Assembly (NCBI RefSeq): GCF_008000895.1
Contig: NZ_CP042823.1
Coordinates: 5,292,501-5,356,500, forward strand
DNA length: 64,000 nt
Reading direction: 5' to 3'
DNA from: Methylobacterium sp. WL1
GTDB lineage: Bacteria > Pseudomonadota > Alphaproteobacteria > Rhizobiales > Beijerinckiaceae
Shown here in pieces: positions 56,942-64,000 of this stretch. Position 1 is the first letter of the stretch. Each line of letters begins with the position of its first letter. The notes beneath the pieces are model-generated. The model had not been told where the DNA came from. It was given only the letters and a program-made list of their open reading frames with translations, and searched no databases. The position numbers and the translations under genes were made by a program.

Positions 56942-58634
56942 ATGGGTTTTCGCCTGATCGATCTCAGGACCGGCGTGAAGATCGCGCTGGTCATGGCCCT
57001 GATGCTGGCGATCACCGTCGCCGTCTCGGTGGTCTCGCTCCGCAATATCGGGTTGATCGAGGAGACCGAGGCCTGGACCGTCCACACCCATGAGGTGCTG
57101 GCCGAGGTCGACCGGATGGTGGTCGCGATGGTCGACCGGGAGACCGCCCTGCGGGGCTACCTGATCTCCGCCGAGCCGCGCTTCCTCGAACCCGAGCAGG
57201 CCGGGCGGAAGGCGTTCGCGGCCTCCTGGGACGCGGCGCGCAAGCTCACCGCCAACAATCCCACGCAGCCCGGACGCCTCCTGGAGCTGAAAGCCCTGAC
57301 CGAGCGCTGGAGCGGCGCGGTGGCGGACCGCGAACTCAGCTTGATGACGGACCCGGCGACCCGCGAGGACGCGCGCCGGCTCGAAGGTTCGGGCGTCGGC
57401 AAGGCCACGATGGACGCCGTGCGCGCCAAGGCGGCCGAGATCGCGCAGGTCGAGCAGGATCTGCTGAAGGACCGGAGCGCCGCCTCGGCCGCGGCCGTCT
57501 CGGCGTCGCGGATGGCCAACCTGATCGGCCTCGGCGCGGTGGTGATCACCGCCCTGGTCGGGTCGCTGCTCCTGAATCACGGCATCGGCAAGCCGATCAA
57601 CCGGATGACCCAGACCATGACCCGGCTCGCCGCCGACGACCTCACCGTGGAGATCCCCGGCGTCGGCCGCCGCGACGAGATCGGCGCGATGGCCGGCGCC
57701 GTGCAGGTGTTCCGCGACGGGCTCGCCCGCACGAAGGTGCTGGAGGCGGAGGCCGCCCAGGCCCGGATCGGCCAGGAGGCACAGCGCAAGACGGCGATGC
57801 GCGATCTGGCCGCCAGCTTCGAGGGCGCCGTCGGCGGCATCATCCGCGCGGTCGCCACCGCCGCGGCGAACCTGAAATCCACCGCCGAGCACATGAGCGC
57901 CGTGGCGGCCGAGACCGCCAGCCAGTCGACCACCGTGGCGACGGCGGCCGAGCAGGCGGCCTCCAACGTCAACACCGTGGCGGCGGCGGCCGAGGAACTC
58001 GGGGTCTCCGTCAACGAAATCGGCCGGCAGGTGCAGGCCTCGGCCGACCTCGCCGACGCCGCCGTGCTGGAAGCCGGGAAATCCGCGGACCTCGTGCGCA
58101 ACCTGCGCGACGGGGCCGTGAAGATCGGCGCCGTGGTCGACCTGATCAGCGGCATCGCCGGCCAGACCAACCTGCTGGCGCTCAACGCCACGATCGAGGC
58201 CGCGCGGGCCGGCGAGGCGGGGCGCGGCTTCGCGGTGGTCGCCACGGAGGTGAAGGAGCTGGCCGGCCAGACCGCCAGGGCCACCGGCGAGATCGCCCGG
58301 CAGGTCGGCGAGATCCAGTCCTGGACCGGGGAGACCGTGGACGCGATCGGGATCATCGTCGGCCGCATCACCGAGATGAGCGGGCTGTCCACCGGCATCG
58401 CCGCGGCGATCGAGGAGCAGGGCTCGGCCACCCAGGAGATCGTCCGGAACGTCGGCCAGGCCGCGACCGGGGCCGGCGAGGTCACGGCCAACATCGCCGG
58501 GGTCGCCAGCGCCGCCGAGGGGCGCCGGAGCCGCCGCCGTGCAGGTGCTCGGCTCGGCCTCCGAACTGTCGGTCCAGGCGGAGCGGCTGGACGCCGAGGT
58601 CCACCGCTTCCTCGACACGGTGCGGGCCGCGTAG
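56942..58634 (+). CDS. Methyl-accepting chemotaxis protein with CHASE3 sensor domain, 3' frameshift
   Basis: Membrane chemoreceptor, about 563 residues after correction. TM1 is near 15-35, a CHASE3-type four-helix sensor ([20 protein letters not shown]) at about 45-175, TM2 near 190-210, HAMP at about 212-265, and the signalling domain with the hairpin tip [19 protein letters not shown]. The open frame as read continues to 59341 through non-coding sequence. The true end is TVRAA-stop at 58634, reached by removing one G from the run at 58519-58522 ([20 protein letters not shown]). No CheB/CheR neighbours. Confidence 0.9.
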
Positions 58635-58641
58635 GCGAAGC

Positions 58642-58700
58642 GCGGGGCTGCGCGCCCCGAACCCCGCCAAAGGGCCGCAGGCCCTTCGGGATCCCGGTTG
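58642..58700. repeat. Partial GGGGCTCCGCCCC-family repeat
   Basis: GGGGCTGCGCGCCCCGAACC, then AAAGGGCCGCAGGCCCTT: two hairpins matching the centre of the 8227 copy, immediately after the chemoreceptor gene. Confidence 0.65.
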
Positions 58701-58769
58701 TTGGGATCTGCCCGACGCGCGCTAGGTTCCGTGTGGGCGTGCGAGTGCCCGTGACCGTGCGAGGCCGCC

Positions 58770-59324
58770 ATGACGATGTTGCGCCGCGAGGCCCTGATCC
58801 TGCTGGGCGCCGGGTTTGCCGGTGCCGCCCGGGCCGCGCCGTCCGGCCGGGCGGGCGACTTCGCCTTCGAGCATCCGGAGGGCGGCGCCATGCCGCTCTC
58901 GGCCTATGCCGGCCGGCCGATCCTGGTGGTCAACACCGCCACGGCCTGCGGCTATGCCGGCCAGCTCGCCGGGCTCCAGACCCTGTGGACCCGCTTCGGC
59001 GACCGGGGCCTCACGGTGATCGGCGTGCCGTCGCCGGATTTCGGGAACCAGGAGCCGCTCGACGGCCCGGCCATCGCGGAGGCCGCGCGGAAGAATCACG
59101 GCGTCACCTTCCCGCTGACCGCCAAGACCCGGGTGAAGATGCCGGGCGCCCACCCGTTCTATCAATGGGCGGCGGCGGAGCGGCCGGGCGAGACCCCGCG
59201 CTGGAACTTCCACAAGTACCTGATCGCCCGCGACGGATCCCTGGCTGCCGCCTTCGCCACCCAGGTGGAGCCCACCGACCCGCGCCTCGTCTCGGGCATC
59301 GCCGCCACCCTCGATCAGGCCTGA
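58770..59324 (+). CDS. Secreted glutathione peroxidase-like protein
   Basis: 184 residues with a Sec-type signal (about 1-23, [20 protein letters not shown]), so periplasmic. The thiol peroxidase site is complete: C60 in [11 protein letters not shown]94 in FGNQEP and W145 in RWNFHKYL. Reduces peroxides using a thiol donor, probably a thioredoxin-like protein rather than glutathione. It precedes the ECF sigma factor gene by 58 bases, which suggests an oxidative or envelope stress unit. Confidence 0.9.
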   Translation: MTMLRREALILLGAGFAGAARAAPSGRAGDFAFEHPEGGAMPLSAYAGRPILVVNTATACGYAGQLAGLQTLWTRFGDRGLTVIGVPSPDFGNQEPLDGPAIAEAARKNHGVTFPLTAKTRVKMPGAHPFYQWAAAERPGETPRWNFHKYLIARDGSLAAAFATQVEPTDPRLVSGIAATLDQA

Positions 59325-59330
59325 TCGGCG

Positions 59331-59363
59331 CCGGGGATTAGACACCCGGGATTAAACGCCCGG
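59331..59363 (+). promoter_or_regulatory. Direct repeats upstream of the ECF sigma gene
   Basis: CGGGGATTAGACACC is followed at once by CGGGATTAAACGCC, two near-identical direct repeats ending 20 bases before the sigma-factor ATG. They may be a regulator or autoregulated promoter site, but no -35/-10 assignment is safe. Confidence 0.35.
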
Positions 59364-59382
59364 GGCCCCGCGTTCACACCCT

Positions 59383-60006
59383 ATGGCGTCAGACAAGCTC
59401 AAGCATCCGGACATCGTCGACCTGCTGGTGCCCCTGCGGCGCTACGCCCGTTCGCTGACCCGCGACGCGCTGCGGGCGGACGACCTTGTGCACGATACCC
59501 TGGTGCGCGCCCTGGAGATGCAGGGGTCCCTGCGCCCCAACACCAACCTGCGCACCTGGATGATGACGGTGCTGCACAACGCCTTCATCGACGAGCAGCG
59601 CCGCCGTCAGGTCGAGGCGCGGCACGCCGACGCACTCGTGCGGATGAGCGAGGACATGGCGCCCCCCGCCCAGGAGGGCCGCGTCCGCCTGGCCCAGATC
59701 CGGCAGGCCTTCCTGACCCTGCCGGAGGAGCAGCGCGCCGCCCTCCACCTCGTGACCCTGGAGGGCATGGCCTATGCCGATGCCGCCGCGGTGCTGGGGA
59801 TCCCGATCGGCACGCTGATGTCCCGCCTCGGCCGCGGCCGGGCGGCGTTGCGTGCCTTCGAGGATGGCGGCCGGAGCGCGACCGAGGCCGAGCCCGAATC
59901 CGACAGGCCGGATGTCCGGCGCGGCACCTTCCCGGGCCTGCGCCTCGTCGCCTCCGACGGGGCCCGGGACCGGCCGCTCATGAAGCGCGCCGCCGGGGAT
60001 GCCTGA
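59383..60006 (+). CDS. ECF-type RNA polymerase sigma factor
   Basis: 207 residues. Region 2 is at about 10-80 (LRRYARSLTRDALRADDLVHDTLV, then NLRTWMMTVLHNAFIDEQRRR, the -10 recognition helix; quoted in part). Region 4 is at about 108-160 (LPEEQRAALHLVTLEGMAYADAAAVLGIP). A 45-residue basic tail follows. Standard ECF layout without region 3. It lies directly before an anti-sigma factor, and GPx lies before it. Confidence 0.94.
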   Translation: MASDKLKHPDIVDLLVPLRRYARSLTRDALRADDLVHDTLVRALEMQGSLRPNTNLRTWMMTVLHNAFIDEQRRRQVEARHADALVRMSEDMAPPAQEGRVRLAQIRQAFLTLPEEQRAALHLVTLEGMAYADAAAVLGIPIGTLMSRLGRGRAALRAFEDGGRSATEAEPESDRPDVRRGTFPGLRLVASDGARDRPLMKRAAGDA

Positions 60007-60099
60007 GGCATTCGACCCGGACCGCGGCAGGGCCGGAACAGAGATGATGACGACCGGCGGATCCGCCCCGGCGGCACGCTGGAACCGAGGACTTCACCG

Positions 60100-60864
60100 A
60101 TGATGGATCCGATAACAGACGACGATCTCATCGCTTTCGTCGACGGGCAGATCGACCCGATGCGCCGTCTCGACGTCGAGGGGCATCTGGCTGCCCATCC
60201 CGGGGCCGCCGCCCAGGTGATGGCCGACCTGCACGACCGCGACGCCCTCCGGGCCGCCTTCGCGCGCATGCCCGGGCCGGGGCCCGACCGCACCCTCGTC
60301 CTGGCGCGCCGCTTCGACCGCAACCAGCGCTGGCGCCGGGTCGGCGCGCGGCTCAAGCGCGCCGCAGCCATCGTGGTCCTGGTCGGCGCGGGCTGGCTGG
60401 CCCACGACGAGATCGGCCGGTTCGGCGTGCCCGACACCCTGGCCGCGACCCCCGATCCGGCCCTGATCGCCGATGCCCGCCAGGCCCGCGCCGTGGCGCA
60501 GCTCCGCAAGAGCATCTCCAGCCAGGGCGAGCACCCGGTCTACGATCGCACCCGCCTCCAATCGGTCACCGGCATCGACCTGCCGCCGCTCCCGGCCGGC
60601 TGGCAGGTGCGCGACATCCAGATCTTCCCCGGCCGCCACGGCACCGGGATCGAGATCGCCTTCGAGGCCGGCCCGATGGGTGAGGCCTCGCTGTTCGCCA
60701 CCCGCGGCCAGCGCGGCGGCCCGGCGGCGCTCACCGGCTCCGACGACGGCACGCTCCTGTCCTGGAATGCCGGCGACACCGCCTACGCGCTGAGTGGCCC
60801 GCAGGACGACGCGGTCCTGCGGCAGGCCGCCGGGATGCTGGGGGCCGGCGCGGCGGCGCACTGA
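60100..60864 (+). CDS. Anti-sigma factor, membrane-anchored
   Basis: 254 residues. The N-terminal 1-70 is a cytoplasmic zinc-free anti-sigma domain (DDDLIAFVDGQIDPMRRLDVEGHL, LAAHPGAAAQV). One transmembrane helix is at about 87-102 (AAAIVVLVGAGWLA). The C-terminal half is periplasmic (TGIDLPPLPAGWQVRD, then a beta-rich stretch), and is the expected sensor. It follows the sigma gene by 93 bases and presumably holds it inactive until stress. Confidence 0.9.
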   Translation: MMDPITDDDLIAFVDGQIDPMRRLDVEGHLAAHPGAAAQVMADLHDRDALRAAFARMPGPGPDRTLVLARRFDRNQRWRRVGARLKRAAAIVVLVGAGWLAHDEIGRFGVPDTLAATPDPALIADARQARAVAQLRKSISSQGEHPVYDRTRLQSVTGIDLPPLPAGWQVRDIQIFPGRHGTGIEIAFEAGPMGEASLFATRGQRGGPAALTGSDDGTLLSWNAGDTAYALSGPQDDAVLRQAAGMLGAGAAAH

Positions 60865-61157
60865 GGCGAGCGGAACGGGGTTTGGCGGACAGCTGCCCCT
60901 TTCTCCGGCGCATGCAGCGCCGGCGGAAGGCGACCCGGGTCCTTTGCGGGACGACGTGCAGCGCTGTCTCGGCTGGGTCCGCGATTACTGCCCACTGAGG
61001 TTCCCGGTATGCGGGAACGGGCGGGGCAGCCGGCCGGGCGTGATCTGGGCCGGGAGCGACGCACCGGCACAGGGCGCGTCGCGAAGACGACGATCCGATC
61101 CACGTGGGCGCGCGCCACCCCTCGACAGCCCGCCCCGCCGGGTGCCAAAGATCGGCC

Positions 61158-61586
61158 ATGCAGGCCGCCGATTCAGCGCAACGGGATGAGGGGCTGACAG
61201 CCCTGTTCGAGGCCGCCCGGGCGGTGCGCGAGCGGGCGCATGCGCCCTATTCCCGGTTCCGGGTCGGGGCGGCGCTTCGGGACGAGCGCGGGGCGATCCA
61301 TGCCGGCTGCAACGTCGAGAACGCGGCCTATCCGGTCGGGACCTGCGCGGAGGCCGGGGCGATCGCCGCGATGATCGCGGGCGGCGGCCGGCGCATCGCC
61401 GCGATCCTGGTCTGCGGCGACGGTGCGGGCCTGGTGACGCCCTGCGGCGCCTGCCGCCAGCGCATCCGCGAATTCGCCGGGCCGGACACGCAGATCCATG
61501 CGGCCGGGCCGGAGCGCGTCGCGAGAACCTTCACGCTGGCGGAGTTGCTGCCCGAATCGTTCGGGCCGGAGACGCTGGGTGACTGA
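61158..61586 (+). CDS. cdd: Cytidine deaminase
   Basis: 142-residue tetrameric zinc deaminase converting cytidine and deoxycytidine to uridine and deoxyuridine. Zinc site: C63 with catalytic E65 in GTCAEAG, and C96, C99 in TPCGACRQ. NVENAAYP at 52-59 is the substrate loop. Start placed at MQAADS; the ribosome-binding site is weak. Its last bases overlap the purine nucleoside phosphorylase start by eight bases. First gene of a four-gene nucleoside operon. Confidence 0.94.
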   Translation: MQAADSAQRDEGLTALFEAARAVRERAHAPYSRFRVGAALRDERGAIHAGCNVENAAYPVGTCAEAGAIAAMIAGGGRRIAAILVCGDGAGLVTPCGACRQRIREFAGPDTQIHAAGPERVARTFTLAELLPESFGPETLGD

Positions 61587-62403
61587 GGCCGCCGCACTCG
61601 CCGCGCTGCGGGCCGCCGGCTTCGGCGGCGGCTATGCCTGCGCGATCGTCACCGGCACCGGACTCGGCGGGATCGCGGCCGACCTGGAAGACGTGCACGC
61701 GCTGGATTACGCGGCGGTCCCGGGTTTCCCCGGGGCCGGCGTCAGCGGCCATGGCGGCCGGCTGCATCGCGGGCGCCTGGCCGGGCGCCCCGTGCTGGTG
61801 TTCGAGGGCCGGGCCCATGCCTACGAGCGGGGCGACGCGGCGGTGATGCGGGTGCCGCTCGCCTGCGCGGCCGGCCTCGGGGCGCGGCGCCTGCTGCTGA
61901 CCAACGCCTCCGGGTCCCTGCGGCCGGAGACCGGCCCCGGCAGCCTGGTCCTGCTCCAGGACCACATCAACCTGTCGGGCATGAACCCGCTGATCGGCGA
62001 GGCGAGCGACGCCCGCTTCGTGCCGATGACCGACGCCTACGATCCCGACCTGCGCGTGCGCCTCCGGGCCGCGGCGAGGGCCTGCGGCGTGCCCCTCGGT
62101 GAGGGCGTCTACGCGTGGTTCTCCGGCCCGAGCTTCGAGACCCCGGCCGAGGTCCGGATGGCCGGCATCCTCGGAGCCGACCTCGTCGGCATGTCCACCG
62201 TGCCCGAGGTGATCCTCGCCCGCTTCCTCGGCCTGCCGGTGGCGGCCGTGTCGGTGGTGACCAACCTCGCCGCCGGGATCGCCGGGGGCGCGCCCCATCA
62301 CGCCGAGACCAAGGCGGTGGCGGCCCGGGCCGCCGAGGATCTCGGCCGCCTGGTCCGGGCCTTCGCCGCAGGCCTGCCGGCTCAGGAGACCGACCATGGA
62401 TGA
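61579..62403 (+). CDS. Purine-nucleoside phosphorylase, trimeric type
   Basis: 274 residues, phosphorolysis of inosine/guanosine to base and ribose-1-phosphate. Trimeric-class landmarks: TGTGLGGIA (phosphate), GRAHAYE, LTNASGSLRP, DHINLSGMNPL and SGPSFETPAE. GTG start inside the cdd end; overlaps deoC by eight bases, so translation is coupled. It may also accept methylthioadenosine, but the sequence favours PNP. Confidence 0.9.
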   Translation: MTEAAALAALRAAGFGGGYACAIVTGTGLGGIAADLEDVHALDYAAVPGFPGAGVSGHGGRLHRGRLAGRPVLVFEGRAHAYERGDAAVMRVPLACAAGLGARRLLLTNASGSLRPETGPGSLVLLQDHINLSGMNPLIGEASDARFVPMTDAYDPDLRVRLRAAARACGVPLGEGVYAWFSGPSFETPAEVRMAGILGADLVGMSTVPEVILARFLGLPVAAVSVVTNLAAGIAGGAPHHAETKAVAARAAEDLGRLVRAFAAGLPAQETDHG

Positions 62404-63139
62404 CCCGGATGCCGGTGCGGTCGCCCGCCGGGCGCTGCCGCTCCTCGACCTCACGGACCTGACCGAGACCTGCACCGAGCCGAAGATCGACGCGCTCTGC
62501 CGGGATGCGCGCCGCGGCGGCGTCGCGGCGATCTGCGTCTGGCCGCATTTCGTGGCGCAGGGCGCGCGGGCGCTCAAGGGCAGCGGCATCCGGGTCGCCA
62601 CGGTGATCAACTTCCCGGCCGGCGGCGAGGATTGCGCCCGGGCGACCGACGACACCGCCGAGGCCCTGCGCGACGGCGCCGACGAGATCGACCTCGTCCT
62701 GCCCTACCGCGCCGTCCTGCGCGGCGACGCCGCCACCGCCCGCGACATGGTCGAGGCTGTGCGCGACACCTGCGGGGCCGCCGTGCTGAAGGTGATCCTC
62801 GAGACCGGCGAGATTGCCGAGCCCGAGGCGATCCGGCGCGCCGGGCGGCTGGCGCTGGAGGCGGGCGCCGACTTCCTCAAGACCTCCACGGGCAAGAGCC
62901 CGGTCTCGGCGACCCCGGAGGCCGCCGAGGCGATGCTGGCCGAGATCCGAGCCAGGGGCCGGGATGGCGGCCGTACGGCGGGCCTCAAGATCTCCGGCGG
63001 ACTGCGCAGCGTCGCCGATGCCGGCGCCTATCTGGCCCTCGCCGACCGGATCATGGGGCCGGACTGGGTGAGCCCGAAGACCTTCAGGCTCGGGGCGAGC
63101 AGTCTGTTCGGGGCGCTGATCCAGGCGCGGGACTCGTGA
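62396..63139 (+). CDS. deoC: Deoxyribose-phosphate aldolase
   Basis: 247-residue class I aldolase splitting deoxyribose-5-phosphate into glyceraldehyde-3-phosphate and acetaldehyde. The Schiff-base lysine is K162 in FLKTSTGKS; partners are D99 in EIDLVLP and K198 in GLKISGG. Overlaps the PNP gene by eight bases and the deoA start by four (GTGA). Confidence 0.95.
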   Translation: MDDPDAGAVARRALPLLDLTDLTETCTEPKIDALCRDARRGGVAAICVWPHFVAQGARALKGSGIRVATVINFPAGGEDCARATDDTAEALRDGADEIDLVLPYRAVLRGDAATARDMVEAVRDTCGAAVLKVILETGEIAEPEAIRRAGRLALEAGADFLKTSTGKSPVSATPEAAEAMLAEIRARGRDGGRTAGLKISGGLRSVADAGAYLALADRIMGPDWVSPKTFRLGASSLFGALIQARDS

Positions 63140-64000
63140 AACCGATGCGCCTGCCGCAAGAAACCATCCGGGCCAAGCGGGACGGCCTGGCCCTCGATCC
63201 GGAGGAGATCGCGGGCTTCGTCCGGGGCCTCACCGACGGCGCGGTCGGCGAGGGGCAGGCGGCGGCCTTCGCCATGGCGGTGTTCTTCCGCGGCCTGGCG
63301 CTGCCGGAGCGGGTGGCGTTGACCCGGGCGATGGCCGGATCCGGCCAGGTGCTCGCCTGGGACCTGCCGGGCCCGGTGCTCGACAAGCACTCCACCGGTG
63401 GCATCGGCGACACGGTGAGCCTGGCCCTCGCCCCGATGGTGGCGGCCTGCGGCGGCTACGTGCCGATGATCTCGGGCCGCGGCCTCGGCCATACCGGCGG
63501 AACGCTGGACAAGCTTGCCAGCATCCCGAGCTACGACGCCACGCCGGGGCTCGACACCTTCCGCCGGGTGGTCGGCCGGGTCGGCTGCGCGATCATCGGC
63601 CAGACCGCCGAGCTGGCCCCGGCCGACCGGCGCCTCTACGCGATCCGCGACGTCACCGGCACGGTGGAATCCCTCGACCTGATCACCGCCTCGATCCTGT
63701 CGAAGAAGCTCGCCGCCGGGCTCGACGGGCTGGTGATGGACGTCAAGCAGGGCTCCGGCGCCTTCATGACGGGCTTGGACGAAGCCCGGGCCCTGGCCGA
63801 GAGCATCGTCACGGTGGCCGAGGGCGCCGGATTGCGCACCGCCGCGCTGATCACCGACATGGACGCGCCGCTCGCCAGCGCCGCCGGCAACGCCGTCGAG
63901 GTCGCCTACGCGATCGACTACCTGACGGGCGCGCGCCGCGAGCCGCGCTTCCACGCGGTCACGTTGGCGCTCGGGGCCGAGATGCTGGTGATCGGCGGTC
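63136..64000 (+). CDS. deoA: Thymidine phosphorylase, 3' end outside the window
   Basis: Phosphorolysis of thymidine to thymine and deoxyribose-1-phosphate. The first 288 codons are present: [14 protein letters not shown], then [17 protein letters not shown] (the family signature, residues about 78-94) and [15 protein letters not shown]. The lysine-rich [19 protein letters not shown] follows. Start is GTG at 63136 inside the deoC stop, or ATG at 63145. The frame runs open to the window end. Confidence 0.95.
   Translation, partial: MKPMRLPQETIRAKRDGLALDPEEIAGFVRGLTDGAVGEGQAAAFAMAVFFRGLALPERVALTRAMAGSGQVLAWDLPGPVLDKHSTGGIGDTVSLALAPMVAACGGYVPMISGRGLGHTGGTLDKLASIPSYDATPGLDTFRRVVGRVGCAIIGQTAELAPADRRLYAIRDVTGTVESLDLITASILSKKLAAGLDGLVMDVKQGSGAFMTGLDEARALAESIVTVAEGAGLRTAALITDMDAPLASAAGNAVEVAYAIDYLTGARREPRFHAVTLALGAEMLVIGG

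Noticed and set aside
58635..59341. C-terminal 230-codon extension of the chemoreceptor open frame
   Set aside because: Runs through a repeat and antiframe of the peroxidase gene; family ends at TVRAA in the corrected frame.

Overview
The window reads as a chromosomal segment of a high-GC alphaproteobacterium of the order Hyphomicrobiales (Rhizobiales), most likely Methylobacterium or a close relative. The basis is the very GC-rich coding with strong third-position bias, the order bamE / ubiquinol-cytochrome c chaperone / DUF177 / plsX / fabH / ihfA / merR typical of that order, an HWE-family histidine kinase, and several families of dispersed palindromic intergenic repeats. The genus is inference. 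No rRNA, tRNA, CRISPR array, insertion sequence or prophage was recognised.

Layout. 0.4-8.2 kb: proton-pumping pyrophosphatase, a low-GC HEPN-domain gene with a possible divergent small RNA, an Old Yellow Enzyme, a GAF/PAS HWE histidine kinase and a HAD phosphatase. 8.4-14.6 kb: bamE, then the chaperone/DUF177/plsX/fabH/ihfA/merR housekeeping block. 15.4-20.5 kb: the prkA-yeaH-spoVR stress trio. 20.9-25.3 kb: a thioesterase, then glyA, nrdR, ribD and ribE on the minus strand. 25.5-26.6 kb: a compact, lower-GC island coding a predicted PD-(D/E)XK nuclease and an overlapping small gene, which looks like an orphan toxin/immunity pair. 26.7-34.6 kb: cupin, DUF937, MATE and Kef-type transporters, parDE, a GINT1-like protein and a small secreted protein. 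34.9-37.1 kb: surface lipoprotein, pdxH and rplY. 37.6-45.3 kb: a polyamine-type ABC transporter with a hydantoinase, a GlxA-type regulator and an isochorismatase-like hydrolase. 45.4-53.4 kb: sirtuin, small proteins, a two-subunit molybdenum oxidoreductase, vapBC and a kup potassium transporter. 53.8-60.9 kb: ispG, patatin phospholipase, chemoreceptor, secreted glutathione peroxidase, ECF sigma factor and anti-sigma factor. 61.2-64.0 kb: nucleoside salvage operon cdd-PNP-deoC-deoA, cut by the window end.

Two things dominate a careful reading. First, at least ten one-base indels, mostly in G or C runs, break or locally scramble genes that should be intact (ribD, kup, cytochrome bc1 chaperone, an ABC permease, a GINT1-like gene, a chemoreceptor, parE, the Kef C-terminus, DUF937). 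Their number, and their presence in a vitamin-biosynthesis gene, point to sequencing or assembly error rather than decay. Second, two low-GC spots carry possible defence or conflict genes: the HEPN gene with a promoter/structured-RNA/terminator arrangement beside it, and the nuclease/immunity-like pair.
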